Shown: one piece after another, positions 31,228 through 40,426 of the stretch | How positions within the stretch are numbered: position 1 is the first letter of the stretch | How the letters are laid out: each line of letters starts with the position of its first letter | Assembly (NCBI GenBank): GCA_002407675.1 | Contig: DHNW01000002.1 | Span: 1-64,000 of the forward strand | Direction of reading: 5' to 3' | Length of the DNA stretch: 64,000 bases | DNA from: Ruminococcaceae bacterium UBA5406 | GTDB lineage: Bacteria; Bacillota; Clostridia; Oscillospirales; Acutalibacteraceae | The notes under the pieces: model-generated | What the model saw: only the letters and a program-made list of their open reading frames with translations | The model's database searches: none | What the model was told of the DNA's origin: nothing | Program-made: the position numbers and the translations under genes

Positions 31228-32895
31228 GTGATAAACGGGACCGTCCTGCGGCAGGCTATTCTATCAGGCGCGAACAATATACAGAAGCATAAATCTTCGG
31301 TCAATGAATTAAATATTTTCCCGGTTCCGGATGGTGACACCGGCACCAATATGTCTATGACGATTGGGGCCGCCGCCAGCAGCCTGGAACACAATGAAAG
31401 CACTTCGGCCGCAGAAATCGCCAAAGCGGCTGCCAGCGCCATGCTCCGCGGGGCGCGCGGAAATTCCGGCGTTATCCTTTCTATTCTGTTCCGCGGGTTC
31501 GCCAAAGGCCTGGAGGGTATGGATACTGCCGACGGCGGCGCTCTGGTTGAAGCACTTGCGATCGGCGTCAAAACTGCCTATAAGGCCGTCATGAAACCGA
31601 CGGAGGGCACGATCCTTACGGTTTCCAGAGTCGCCTGCGAAAGCGGCCGGACCGCCGCGCAGAGCAGCCGCGATCCTGCCGCCGTCTGGCAGGCTGTCTG
31701 CAGCGGGGCAAACGAGGCGCTTCAGCAGACTCCTGAGCTTCTCCCCGTGCTCAAACGCGCAGGGGTGATCGACGCGGGAGGGCAGGGCCTGTGCTACATT
31801 CTGGAAGGAATGCTGAGCGTTTTCCGCGACGGTGTGATGGTTGAGTTGGAGCAGGAGGAGAATCCGGCAGGGGAGGGCGCTCAGTCGGACGAATTTTTCC
31901 GCAATGCCGCCGCTGAATTTGATGAGGAAATCCATTACACTTACTGTACGGAATTTATTATCGGGCGAGACAGCAGCTGCAAAAAAGAGCCGGCTGAGCT
32001 CCGTTCGTTTCTTGAAACCATCGGTGACTGTGTGCTGGTTGTGGATGATGAAGAAATCATCAAGGTCCATGTGCATACCGAAAATCCCGGCAACGCGCTG
32101 GAAGCCGGCCTTGCCTTTGGGCAGTTGCTTACGGTCAAAATTGACAATATGAAGGAGCAGCACCGGAAGGCGGCAGAAGCGGAAGAGAAAAAGCCGGCCG
32201 ATTCTCCGCAGCCGGTTGAACCCACTGAAGGAGTCGGCTTTGTCGCTGTTGCGGCGGGAGAAGGGCTGAAGATCCTTTTCACGGATCTCGGCTGCGCGCA
32301 GGTCGTCAGCGGCGGACAAACCATGAACCCGAGTACCGAGGAGCTTGCCGCGGCCGTAAAGGCCACGCCGGCTGAGACGGTTCTCATCCTGCCTAATAAT
32401 AAAAATATTATTTTGGCTGCCGAGCAGGTAATTCCGCTGATAAAGGACCGCAAGGTTATCGTTCTTCCCACACGCACCGTTCCGCAGGGCCTTTCCGCCC
32501 TTCTGGCCTATAATCCAGACAGCGCCGTGGAGACCAATACCGTCAATATGATGGAGGCCGCGTCCGGCGTGCAGACAGGGACCGTAACCTATGCTTCCCG
32601 GGATTCTGAGTTCGGCGGCAAAAAAATCCATCAGAATGATGTTCTCGGCCTTGCCAATGGCAAGCTGGAACTGGTTGACCGCAGCCGCGATATGGTTCAT
32701 GCCTGTTCCAGGCTGACACGATCCATGGTAAACCGCGGCACGGCTTTTATCACGCTGATTTACGGCGCGGATGTTTCAGAAGTCGCCGCAAACGAAGCGT
32801 ACCGGCAAATCAAATCGAAGGTTGGCAGCGACGTTGAGGTTACCCTTGTCAACGGCGGGCAGCCTATTTATTATTTTGTCATTTCAGTTGAATGA
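31228..32895 (+). CDS. DAK2-domain fatty acid kinase-like protein (FakA/YloV)
   Basis: 555 residues. The N-terminal DAK2 kinase domain (about 1-200) has the nucleotide-binding NIFPVPDGDTGTNMSMT and RGARGNSGVILSILFRGFA; a middle DAK1-like domain and the C-terminal FakA domain (ILPNNKNIILAAEQV, VLPTRTVPQGLSALLAYNP) follow. FakA phosphorylates fatty acids bound to FakB carriers so that exogenous fatty acids can enter phospholipid synthesis. GTG start after GAGGGAGTG. recG follows 27 bp later, as often in Firmicutes (yloV-recG). No fakB is in the window. Confidence 0.92.
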   Translation: MINGTVLRQAILSGANNIQKHKSSVNELNIFPVPDGDTGTNMSMTIGAAASSLEHNESTSAAEIAKAAASAMLRGARGNSGVILSILFRGFAKGLEGMDTADGGALVEALAIGVKTAYKAVMKPTEGTILTVSRVACESGRTAAQSSRDPAAVWQAVCSGANEALQQTPELLPVLKRAGVIDAGGQGLCYILEGMLSVFRDGVMVELEQEENPAGEGAQSDEFFRNAAAEFDEEIHYTYCTEFIIGRDSSCKKEPAELRSFLETIGDCVLVVDDEEIIKVHVHTENPGNALEAGLAFGQLLTVKIDNMKEQHRKAAEAEEKKPADSPQPVEPTEGVGFVAVAAGEGLKILFTDLGCAQVVSGGQTMNPSTEELAAAVKATPAETVLILPNNKNIILAAEQVIPLIKDRKVIVLPTRTVPQGLSALLAYNPDSAVETNTVNMMEAASGVQTGTVTYASRDSEFGGKKIHQNDVLGLANGKLELVDRSRDMVHACSRLTRSMVNRGTAFITLIYGADVSEVAANEAYRQIKSKVGSDVEVTLVNGGQPIYYFVISVE

Positions 32896-32922
32896 CTGAT
32901 TCTGTGTCCGACGGGGATTAAA

Positions 32923-34953
32923 ATGGCCAGTCTGTACACAATGGATATCCGTAACTTGAAGGGTGTCGGCGAAAAACGCGCTGCTTTTTTTCGGAAGCTC
33001 GGCGTAACGACGGTCGGCGCTCTTCTGCGTTTTTACCCGCGATCCTATGAAGATCTCAGCCATCCGTGCGAGATTGCCGGGGCACCGGTGGGGCAGCCCT
33101 GCGCCGTTCGGGCCCGGGTTGTCCGGCAGCTGGCAGGGACCCGCATCCGAGGCGGCATGACTTTATACAAAGGGATCGCATATGACGGCACGTCCTCCTT
33201 TACGCTTACTTTTTTTAATAATCCCTATGTGGTGTCGATGCTCCGGGAAGGGGAGGGCTATATTTTTTACGGCCGGGTTACGGCAAATTTCCTTAAGCGG
33301 GAAATGGTTGCGCCGGAATTTTATCCCGCAGACTCCTGCCCGGCTGTCCGTCCGGTGTACCGGCAGACGAAAGGGCTCAGCAGCCGCGTGATTGCCGGCA
33401 CCGTCCGCGAAGCGCTTCTCCTTCTTCCGGAACCGATGAAAGACCCGATTCCGGAGTCTCTGCGCAGCCGGTATTCGCTGTGTCCCCTGCGTTTTGCCAT
33501 GGAGAATATTCATTTTCCTGCGTCTATGGAGGCGGTGGAAACAGCACGCAGGCGGCTGATTTTTGAGGAGCTTCTGATCCTTCAGCTCGGTCTGTTTTTG
33601 CTGAAAGGGAAGAACCGTCCGCCCAGCCGGTTTCAGCTCCGGCGGGATTATACGGATGAATTTTTTTCACTGCTTCCTTTTTCACCCACGCAGGCGCAAA
33701 GGCGCGCCGTGCGGGAAGCGATGGCCGACTTGATGGGCGGTTCCTGTATGAACCGACTGATCCAGGGGGATGTCGGTTCGGGAAAAACGGCAGTCGCCGC
33801 GGCGCTGTGCTATTCCGTCGTTAAAAACGGATTCCAGGCGGCCCTCATGGCTCCAACGGAGATTTTGGCACGCCAGCATTTCGGGGTCCTGTCCCGTTTG
33901 CTGGAACCCGCCGGAATCCGCGTTGCCCTGCTGACCGGTTCCATTCCGGCCGCCCGCCGGAAAACAATCCTATCCGGGATGGAGGACGGCACGGTGGGCC
34001 TGACAGTCGGCACACACGCGCTGTTTTCTAAAGATGTCCGGTTCTGCCGCCTCGGGCTGGTCGTCACCGACGAGCAGCACCGCTTTGGGGTAGCCCAGCG
34101 CGCGGCGCTTTCCGCAAAGGGCAGCCATCCCCATCTGCTGGTTATGAGTGCCACGCCGATTCCCCGCACCCTGGCCCTGATGATTTACGGGGATCTCGAC
34201 CTTTCTGTTTTGGACGAGCTCCCTCCCGGCAGGCGTGAGATTAAAACGTATGCCGTAACTTCCGACAAGCGGGGGCGTGTGTTCAGTTTTTTAAAGAAGC
34301 GCCTGGCGGAGGGACGCCAGTGCTATATTGTCTGCCCTGCCATTGAAGAAGGGGAGGGCGGTGTGGCAAGTGTGGAGCGGTATGCGGAAAAACTGCGGTC
34401 CGAGTGGCTGCGCGGCTTTCCGGTTGAGGTCCTTCACGGCAGGATGAAGGCGCGGGAGAAGGAAGATGTTATGCGCAGGTTCTCGTCCGGAGAAATCGGT
34501 GTTCTGGTTTCCACCACCGTCGTAGAAGTCGGCGTCGATGTGCCGAATGCCACCGTTATGGTCGTCGAAAATGCGGAGCGGTACGGCCTTTCCCAGCTGC
34601 ATCAGCTTCGGGGGCGTGTCGGGCGCGGAACGCACCAGTCCTACTGTATCCTGATTTCCGACGTCCGCAGCCGTGAAGCGCTGGCAAGGCTCCAAATCAT
34701 GTGCCGGACGTCCAATGGGTTCCGGATCGCGGATGAAGACCTGCGGCTGCGCGGGCCCGGCGATTTTTTCGGGCAGCGTCAGCACGGCCTTCCCAGCCTG
34801 AAGATAGCGGATATGACAACCGATATGGAAGTCATGCGCCAGGCGCAGGCGGCCGCGCGCTCCATCCTGGAGGATGATCCCGCCTTAATCCTTCCGCAGC
34901 ACCGGGGGATGCGGGCAGAAGTAAAACAGTTATTTCAAACGATGGAAGATTAA
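32923..34953 (+). CDS. recG: ATP-dependent DNA helicase RecG
   Basis: 676 residues, normal. RecG remodels stalled forks and Holliday junctions. An N-terminal wedge/OB domain (about 1-230) precedes the helicase core: Walker A GDVGSGKTAVAAAL, motif Ia MAPTEILARQHF, DEQH box VTDEQHRFGV, motif III SATPIPRTLAL and the C-terminal helicase lobe with TTVVEVGVDVPNATVMV and QLRGRVGRG. The final TRG-like region (DLRLRGPGDFFGQRQHG) is intact. It follows the FakA-like gene and is probably co-transcribed. Confidence 0.97.
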   Translation: MASLYTMDIRNLKGVGEKRAAFFRKLGVTTVGALLRFYPRSYEDLSHPCEIAGAPVGQPCAVRARVVRQLAGTRIRGGMTLYKGIAYDGTSSFTLTFFNNPYVVSMLREGEGYIFYGRVTANFLKREMVAPEFYPADSCPAVRPVYRQTKGLSSRVIAGTVREALLLLPEPMKDPIPESLRSRYSLCPLRFAMENIHFPASMEAVETARRRLIFEELLILQLGLFLLKGKNRPPSRFQLRRDYTDEFFSLLPFSPTQAQRRAVREAMADLMGGSCMNRLIQGDVGSGKTAVAAALCYSVVKNGFQAALMAPTEILARQHFGVLSRLLEPAGIRVALLTGSIPAARRKTILSGMEDGTVGLTVGTHALFSKDVRFCRLGLVVTDEQHRFGVAQRAALSAKGSHPHLLVMSATPIPRTLALMIYGDLDLSVLDELPPGRREIKTYAVTSDKRGRVFSFLKKRLAEGRQCYIVCPAIEEGEGGVASVERYAEKLRSEWLRGFPVEVLHGRMKAREKEDVMRRFSSGEIGVLVSTTVVEVGVDVPNATVMVVENAERYGLSQLHQLRGRVGRGTHQSYCILISDVRSREALARLQIMCRTSNGFRIADEDLRLRGPGDFFGQRQHGLPSLKIADMTTDMEVMRQAQAAARSILEDDPALILPQHRGMRAEVKQLFQTMED

Positions 34954-35013
34954 ATTCGAATAGCTTTTTACAAAGTGTGAATGATATTAATAATTGAGTA
35001 AAGAGTGGATAAA

Positions 35014-35835
35014 ATGAAAAATGCAAAGAAAGAAGATACGAGAGAAAAAAGTTATCAGTATCGGAACAGTGACAGTTCCCGCCTGGAGGTGGGTGGCGTC
35101 ACCTGTTTCCGCCGAAAAGACATGGTCTCTTCTTCCGGCGGAACCTACCGCCGGCTGGCGATTCAGACACATTTTATCGACCGGGGAGAATCCTATATCC
35201 GGCTGATGCAGCAGTATGTGGTTCCCCTTTATCAGGAGGGGGATATCCTTTCTATCAGCGAAAAAACCATCACCATGTGCCAGAACCATGTAACGGAGAA
35301 AAAGGACGTAAAACTCGGTTTTTGGGCAAAGTTTCTGTCGCGTTTTGCCTCCTCCAATTCGCATGGTGTCGGTATGGATGAACCCTATAAACTTCAACTC
35401 GCCATCAATCTGTGCGGGCTTCCCCGCATTTTGCTGGCCGTTGCCTGTTCCGCCGTTACCAAACTGTTTGGGGTTCACGGCGTGTTCTACCGCGTTGCCG
35501 GGCACGGGATTGATGGGATCGACGGTTTCTATGCCAATTCCAAATTTGCCCTGTACCACGATATTGCGCTTCTGAACCCGGTTGAACCCGGCCGGGTCTG
35601 CGATGAAATCTGGCAGGAATGCGGCGTTGCCTGCATGATCGTCGATGCCAACGACCTGAATGTGAAAATCCTCGGCAAATCTTCCCCGCTGGCTTCCGTT
35701 TCAGATTCCGTGCTGTCTTCCCTCATCCGGGATAACCCCGCCGGCCAGCAGGATGAACTTACGCCCTTTATTCTAATCCGGCCGTTAAAAAATAAGGCTG
35801 GTTCCAGTCTTGCAGATTGTTACTCAGAAGAATAA
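35014..35835 (+). CDS. CofE-like (coenzyme F420-0:L-glutamate ligase family) protein
   Basis: 273 residues. The F420-0:gamma-glutamyl ligase fold is suggested by RRLAIQTHFIDRGESYIRLMQQYVVPLYQEGDILSISEKT near the N-terminus, AGHGIDGIDGFY in the middle and the acidic metal-binding segment CMIVDANDLNVKILG. Clostridia do not normally make F420, and no other F420 gene is present, so it may join glutamate to a different acceptor. ATG 35014 follows GAGTGG; GTG 35005 is an alternative. Terminated by a strong hairpin. Family call moderate to firm, substrate unknown. Confidence 0.75.
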   Translation: MKNAKKEDTREKSYQYRNSDSSRLEVGGVTCFRRKDMVSSSGGTYRRLAIQTHFIDRGESYIRLMQQYVVPLYQEGDILSISEKTITMCQNHVTEKKDVKLGFWAKFLSRFASSNSHGVGMDEPYKLQLAINLCGLPRILLAVACSAVTKLFGVHGVFYRVAGHGIDGIDGFYANSKFALYHDIALLNPVEPGRVCDEIWQECGVACMIVDANDLNVKILGKSSPLASVSDSVLSSLIRDNPAGQQDELTPFILIRPLKNKAGSSLADCYSEE

Positions 35836-35846
35836 ACTCTTTTAGC

Positions 35847-35893
35847 ACAGCCGCCGGTTTTGGGAATGTCTCCCGCTGCCGGCGGCTGTTATT
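35847..35893. terminator. Bidirectional terminator after the cofE-like gene
   Basis: Perfect 11-bp stem ACAGCCGCCGG / CCGGCGGCTGT with an inner GGGA/TCCC pairing, followed by TTATTTT; it lies between converging genes. Confidence 0.85.
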
Positions 35894-36604
35894 TTACCCG
35901 TTTTTCAGAAGATGTTTACCCCGCGCCGGCTCTTCCGCCGGCAGAACCCGGGTGAAAACGGCGTAATTTTTATAGGTGATTTTCCGGTCGGTATGGATCG
36001 AGCCGAAGAACCATTTCTGGTATTGCACCTGTCTGGCAACTTCCGTAAAGAAAGCCTGCAGCTGGTTCCTGCTTTCCGGCCTTTGGGAGCCGGGGCGGGC
36101 AATATTATCCATGCGCGGCGGGGGTTCATGGGTTACAATGTAGTCTACGGCAAGCCCCGCGGTTTTCAGGTTTTTGAGTCCGGCGCGCATTTCCTCCAGG
36201 CTGGGCATTTCGCAGGCCCACCATTTTCCGGCTTCGGTTCGCAGCAGCTTATCGCCGCTGTCTCCGCCTCCAAAGGCAAAAATTTTCTTTCCCTCAATTT
36301 CATAGACCTGCCCGCGCATCAGATGGTACAGATTCCCGCAGATGTGGTGGACTTTTCCGCCGTTCCAGTCCGTAAGGGGGTATTTGTTCAGCAGGTCAAA
36401 GTTTTCGTGTGTGCCGTCCAGAAACAGGATGGTATACTTTTTGTTCCCAAGTTTTTTCAGAACTTTTTCCTCTTTTTTCCCGCCGTCCCAAAGAAATCCG
36501 AAGTCACCGCAGACAATCAGGGTGTCGCCTTTTTTAACCTTGCGGATTTCACTGTCTTTAAAGCGGCACAGCTCGCCGTGGATATCTCCGGTTATGTAGA
36601 TCAC
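35894..36604 (-). CDS. Calcineurin-like metallophosphoesterase
   Basis: 236 residues. Metal-binding blocks of the superfamily are YITGDIHGE (DxH), LIVCGDFGFLWDGG (GD), FLDGTHENFD (GNHE-type) and VTHEPPPRMD, with a late HTD in FFGSIHTDRKI. The GTG start at 36604 is used because AGGAGG lies nine bases upstream; the frame extends upstream to 36646 without a better site. It is a cytosolic stand-alone enzyme, diverging from the carboxypeptidase gene; the substrate is not predictable. Confidence 0.88.
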   Translation of the reverse strand: MIYITGDIHGELCRFKDSEIRKVKKGDTLIVCGDFGFLWDGGKKEEKVLKKLGNKKYTILFLDGTHENFDLLNKYPLTDWNGGKVHHICGNLYHLMRGQVYEIEGKKIFAFGGGDSGDKLLRTEAGKWWACEMPSLEEMRAGLKNLKTAGLAVDYIVTHEPPPRMDNIARPGSQRPESRNQLQAFFTEVARQVQYQKWFFGSIHTDRKITYKNYAVFTRVLPAEEPARGKHLLKNG

Positions 36605-36661
36605 TGTAATTTTCCTCCTGTATGGTATCTGCAAATCTGAAAACACCGGCTGTATTCTGTT

Positions 36662-36677
36662 AAATTCTTAAGAATTT
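36662..36677. promoter_or_regulatory. Perfect 16-bp palindrome between divergent genes
   Basis: AAATTCTTAAGAATTT is fully symmetrical and ends 10 bp before the -35 box of the carboxypeptidase gene; a candidate operator. Confidence 0.45.
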
Positions 36678-36687
36678 GTTACGGTGC

Positions 36688-36716
36688 TTTATCTTTTTCC
36701 GAATAGCTGATATACT
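36688..36716 (+). promoter_or_regulatory. Promoter of the D-Ala-D-Ala carboxypeptidase gene
   Basis: TTTATC, 17 bp, TATACT, about 80 bp before the ATG. Confidence 0.55.
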
Positions 36717-36794
36717 GTAAAAGATCGTTATGCGGCGGACAGCGTTCCGCCGTTTCCGGCTTTTTAATCATATCACAATGGAGGCTGAATTACC

Positions 36795-38141
36795 ATGAAA
36801 AAAAAGCTGTCGTTTTTGCTTTCCCTCTTCCTTCTTTTGGGCGTTTTCTTTTCGGCCGTTCCGGTTGAAGCGGCCGGTTTTCATATAGATTTTCCCCTGA
36901 ACTGTCAGGCTGCAGAGCTTGTCAATCTGGATACCGGCACGGTCGTTTATCAGAAAAATGCCGATGCCCGCCGGGAACCCGCTTCCCTTACAAAAATCAT
37001 GACGTTTATTGTCGTCAGTGAACAGATTAAAGACCTTAAGGGAACCCAAATAACGGTTGGAAAAAAGATTCTTCAGGAGCTTTCCGGCACGGGAAGCTCC
37101 ATGTCCGGCATCAAGGTCGGCGACGTCGCCACGGCTTATCAGCTGCTGAACTGTATGATGGTTCCTTCCGGAAACGACGCGGCGCTCACGCTGGCCGATT
37201 ATGTGGGGAAAGGAAGCCTAGAAACATTTACCAGCCTGATGAATGCGAAAGCCAAAGCGCTCGGCTGCACAAACACGCATTTTACAAATCCGCACGGGCT
37301 GCACGACCCAAATCACTACACCAGTGCATCCGATATGGCGAAGATCACCCGCTGCGCCATGTCCCTGCCGTACTTTGTGCAGATCTGTTCGCAGACCTCT
37401 TACCTGTACAAACCGGTCAGCGGGCCGAATTCCGCTAAAGGCGTCCACCTCTATACCACCAATTTGCTCATCAGCAAGAATTCGTCCTACTATTATCCGT
37501 ATGCCAAAGGCATTAAGACCGGCCATACCGACGAGTCCGGCTATTGCCTGGTTTCCACGGCGTCGGACAGCCATTATTCCTACCTGTGTGTCGCCATGGG
37601 TGCCCCGTCGGTAGATAAAAACGGAAAATCCGTCCGGGAGCGCGGAGAAATGAAAGACAGTTCCAACCTTTACCACTGGGCATTCAAGTCCCTTGCGCTG
37701 AAGCAGATTGTCAGCTCCGACGATTCGCTGGCAGAAGTGAAGCTGAAATATGCGTGGAAACAGGACAAGCTCCTGCTGAAGCCGCAGAAAAATTATTCCG
37801 CCCTGCTCCCGAAAGACGTCACCGCGGGCAGCATCCTCGTTTCCAAAAAAATCCCCGATTCCGTCTCCGCACCGGTGAAGAAAGGCCAGGTTGTCGGTAC
37901 GGCAACTCTCAGTTATGCCAACCAGCCTTTGGCGACGATCAACCTTGTCGCTTCGGAGTCAGTGGAGCGCAGCGAGCTGCTCCATACTACGGATGTCATC
38001 AAGTCTATTTTTACATCAACCTGGTTTCTGGTCATTGCAGCTATCATTATTCTTCTCGTGATCATTTATATTATTCTGGCGATAATTTATAACCGAAGGA
38101 GGAAAAAACTGCGCCGGGTTAAACGTTACAGAAGAATGTAG
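36795..38141 (+). CDS. D-alanyl-D-alanine carboxypeptidase (peptidase S11, DacF/PBP5 type)
   Basis: 448 residues. A cleavable signal peptide ends near VEAA (about 27). The low-molecular-weight PBP motifs are complete: SLTK (Ser64 nucleophile, Lys67), SGN (125-127) and KTG (241-243). A C-terminal PBP5-like beta domain (about 290-385) and then a strong transmembrane helix with a basic tail (RRRKKLRRVKRYRRM) anchor it to the membrane instead of the usual amphipathic helix. It trims D-Ala from peptidoglycan stem peptides. dacF (sporulation) and dacA (growth) types cannot be separated here. Confidence 0.92.
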   Translation: MKKKLSFLLSLFLLLGVFFSAVPVEAAGFHIDFPLNCQAAELVNLDTGTVVYQKNADARREPASLTKIMTFIVVSEQIKDLKGTQITVGKKILQELSGTGSSMSGIKVGDVATAYQLLNCMMVPSGNDAALTLADYVGKGSLETFTSLMNAKAKALGCTNTHFTNPHGLHDPNHYTSASDMAKITRCAMSLPYFVQICSQTSYLYKPVSGPNSAKGVHLYTTNLLISKNSSYYYPYAKGIKTGHTDESGYCLVSTASDSHYSYLCVAMGAPSVDKNGKSVRERGEMKDSSNLYHWAFKSLALKQIVSSDDSLAEVKLKYAWKQDKLLLKPQKNYSALLPKDVTAGSILVSKKIPDSVSAPVKKGQVVGTATLSYANQPLATINLVASESVERSELLHTTDVIKSIFTSTWFLVIAAIIILLVIIYIILAIIYNRRRKKLRRVKRYRRM

Positions 38142-38172
38142 TGCCCTTTTGTCCCGTGCGTGCCGCTGTTCC

Positions 38173-38203
38173 TGCGGCCGGTTTCAAAGCCGGCCGCATT
38201 TTT
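38173..38203 (+). terminator. Terminator of the carboxypeptidase gene
   Basis: TGCGGCCGG, 8-nt loop, CCGGCCGCA followed by five T residues. Confidence 0.9.
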
Positions 38204-38235
38204 CTGCCTTTGCGGCTCGGTTCGGCAAGAAGCTA

Positions 38236-38268
38236 TTGACAATTCAATATTATATACCGTATAATATT
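38236..38268 (+). promoter_or_regulatory. Promoter and operator-like inverted repeat of the padR cluster
   Basis: TTGACA (38236-38241), 18 bp, TATAAT (38260-38265). A perfect 9-bp inverted repeat, AATATTATA (38246-38254) and TATAATATT (38260-38268), includes the -10 box, as expected for a PadR-type autorepressor site. Confidence 0.8.
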
Positions 38269-38290
38269 AACCATTGGAGGTGGTTTGCGG

Positions 38291-38617
38291 GTGGTTTTTC
38301 AGCTGGGATCAACCTTGCTGGATGCATGTGTTCTGTCCGTGCTGTCGCAGGGTAAAACCTATGGGTATGCGCTGACGCAGGAAATGAAGCGAATTTTCGA
38401 TCTTTCGGAGTCTTCGCTTTACCCGGTGCTGCGCAGACTCCAGAAAGAAAAGTATCTTACCACGTTTGATAGGCCTTTTCAGGGGCGCAACCGGCGTTAT
38501 TATGCCATCACGCCGCAGGGAGAGGAGAAACTTGCGGAATACCGCCAAGAATGGAATCAGTACCGGTCCAATGTGGATCAGGTTTTGCTGGGGGGGCTGC
38601 CGGATGAACGGAAATAA
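38291..38617 (+). CDS. PadR-family transcriptional regulator
   Basis: About 108 residues. It is a PadR winged helix: LLDACVLSVLSQGKTYGYALTQEMKRIFDLSESSLYPVLRRLQKEKYL with the aromatic-rich wing RRYYAITPQGEEKLAEY. GTG 38291 gives the family-like start VFQLGSTLLDACVL; TTG 38285 is possible, and GGAGGTGG at 38275-38282 could serve either. It overlaps the HAAS-domain gene and lies behind an operator-like repeat, so autoregulation of the whole cluster is inferred. Confidence 0.92.
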   Translation: MVFQLGSTLLDACVLSVLSQGKTYGYALTQEMKRIFDLSESSLYPVLRRLQKEKYLTTFDRPFQGRNRRYYAITPQGEEKLAEYRQEWNQYRSNVDQVLLGGLPDERK

Positions 38618-39257
38618 ATTTTTGTTGAAATTTAAAATGGCACTGCGGAGGAAGAAACGGCGCAAGAGACCTTTGCAGAAAAAAAACGAGTTTTTATCTC
38701 AGCTGAGGAAAGGGCTTAAAAAGCTTCCTCAGGATGAGATCGACAATGCTATGGAGTATTACGAAGAATACTTTGAAGAAGCAGGTCCCGAAAAAGAAGA
38801 GGAGGCCATTGCGTCGTGGGGTTCACCCGGTGCGGTTGCGTCGCAGATTCTGGCGGATTATGCGATCCGTCAGGCGGACAGCGAGCCGTCCGCAAAGCGG
38901 GGGCTTTCCACAGCGTGGACGGTGCTGCGGGCCATTTTCGCTTCCTCCGTTTCCATTCCGGTTACCGCCGTTTCCGCCTGTGGAATGGTTGCTGCCGATA
39001 TCGTGCTGGCCGTAGCCATTCTGGGGCTGGGCTTTGCGGCGGTCAGTTTTGCGGTGATTGGCGTCATGAGCATTGTGATCGGTTTTCTGGTAACGTCCAA
39101 GAACTTTCCGACCATGATTTTTTACATCGGCGCCGGCTTGTTCGGTGCGGGCGCCGGAACAGCTCTGATTCCCCTCGTCGTTTGGCTTTGCAGGCGGGGT
39201 TTCAGCGGAGTTTCTAAGCTGTTTCAAAAAATTATGCGTTGGAGGAAAACAATATGA
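38604..39257 (+). CDS. HAAS/DUF1700-domain membrane protein
   Basis: 217 residues. A basic N-terminus (RRKKRRKRPLQKK) leads into a HAAS domain at about 28-80 (FLSQLRKGLKKLPQDEIDNAMEYYEEYFEEA), then about four transmembrane helices with Ala/Gly-rich sequence and a short amphipathic tail. HAAS/DUF1700 proteins accompany PadR regulators and DUF4097 proteins in Firmicutes and are thought to sense or modulate envelope state. ATG 38604 overlaps the padR end by 14 bp. The following gene overlaps by 4 bp. Confidence 0.87.
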   Translation: MNGNKFLLKFKMALRRKKRRKRPLQKKNEFLSQLRKGLKKLPQDEIDNAMEYYEEYFEEAGPEKEEEAIASWGSPGAVASQILADYAIRQADSEPSAKRGLSTAWTVLRAIFASSVSIPVTAVSACGMVAADIVLAVAILGLGFAAVSFAVIGVMSIVIGFLVTSKNFPTMIFYIGAGLFGAGAGTALIPLVVWLCRRGFSGVSKLFQKIMRWRKTI

Positions 39258-40426
39258 AGAACTGGAAGAAAATCCTGATGGCTGCCGGTTTTCTGATGGC
39301 TCTCGGGTTTGTCCTCGCCGCCGCTGCTTATTTTGCGGGGGCGAAGCTGAATGTGGTGGTTGGGCCGGGCGGTGTGCGAATCGAGGATACCGGCCGAAAC
39401 AGCCGGAAGGCCGTCCGCGAAACGGTTCACTTCAAAAAATTTAATTCGGTGCAGGCAAATGTGGATGACGCCAGCCTCCGTTTTATTCCGTCCGACCATT
39501 ACGGGGCGTCTGTCACTTATTATAGCCGGCTGGAAAAGCCGTCCCTTTCGGTGGAAGACGGTACGCTGAAAATTGTCCAGAAGTCCTTTGCATCTCAGCA
39601 GGAATGGTTTCAGATCGACTATGATTTTTTCCGCGGGGCCGAATTTCAAAAAGCCGCCGTCACGGTGTTTTATCCGAAGGGAGTTCAGTTGGATTTCTTC
39701 CATCTTACCAGTCAGTCCGGCAATGCAGAGGCTTCCTCCTTTTCGGCGGACGATATCGGCATCACGTGCAAATACGGAGATTTGAAACTGTCGGACGCTT
39801 CCTGCGGCGGCTGTTCAATCCGGCTGGATGACGGGAACGGTGAATTCCAGCGTGTCACGGCGAAGAGCCTGAAGTTCCGGAATGTGTACGGCAGCAGCGT
39901 TTTCCGGTCATTCACGGTATCCGGCGCAGAAGAGGCGGAAATCCGCGCGGATGACGGCTCAATCACGGCGGACGGTTTCAAGGCCAATGCCGCCCATATT
40001 CTCAATAAGTACGGGAAGGTTTCCCTCCGTTCGCTGAACATCAAGAACCTGCGGGCGGAATTGGAGGATGGTGCGTTTCAGGCGGCGGACTGTACGTGGG
40101 GCAGATTGCAGTGTATGGATTCTTACGGTGATGTCAGCCTTTCGGACGTGACGTCCGGAGGGGCGGACGCTCGCTGTAAAGACGGTTCCCTCTCAATCTC
40201 CGGCGCGTTGAAAGGCTCGTCGAAGTTTCATTCCGATTCCGGCGGCGTCACAGTTAAAACGTTGCTGCCGAAAAACCAGTACCGCTGTGAATGTTCTACC
40301 GAGAGCGGCCATGTGTCGATAGACGGCAGGACTTACCCCTATGGGGTATCAATCCCTCAGGACGCGGACAATTCGCTGGATGTCACCAGTAAAGACGGCA
40401 ATGTTTCCGTCAGTTTTGGAAAATAA
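39254..40426 (+). CDS. DUF4097-family beta-strand-repeat protein, membrane anchored
   Basis: 390 residues. One N-terminal membrane helix (about 5-28) is followed by an extracytoplasmic region built of short beta repeats, seen as recurring patterns such as DDIGITCKYGDLKLSDAS, IRADDGSITADGF, KYGKVSLRSLNIKN and CKDGSLSISGAL. These are typical of DUF4097/LiaF-like right-handed beta solenoids. It has ATG 39254 behind GGAGG. No enzymatic motif is seen. It is probably an envelope-associated sensor or scaffold acting with the HAAS-domain protein. Confidence 0.87.
   Translation: MKNWKKILMAAGFLMALGFVLAAAAYFAGAKLNVVVGPGGVRIEDTGRNSRKAVRETVHFKKFNSVQANVDDASLRFIPSDHYGASVTYYSRLEKPSLSVEDGTLKIVQKSFASQQEWFQIDYDFFRGAEFQKAAVTVFYPKGVQLDFFHLTSQSGNAEASSFSADDIGITCKYGDLKLSDASCGGCSIRLDDGNGEFQRVTAKSLKFRNVYGSSVFRSFTVSGAEEAEIRADDGSITADGFKANAAHILNKYGKVSLRSLNIKNLRAELEDGAFQAADCTWGRLQCMDSYGDVSLSDVTSGGADARCKDGSLSISGALKGSSKFHSDSGGVTVKTLLPKNQYRCECSTESGHVSIDGRTYPYGVSIPQDADNSLDVTSKDGNVSVSFGK

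Noticed and set aside
31309..32700. A 463-codon open frame opposite the fakA-like gene
   Set aside because: It is an antisense shadow with no motifs or start signal, lying wholly inside a well-supported gene.
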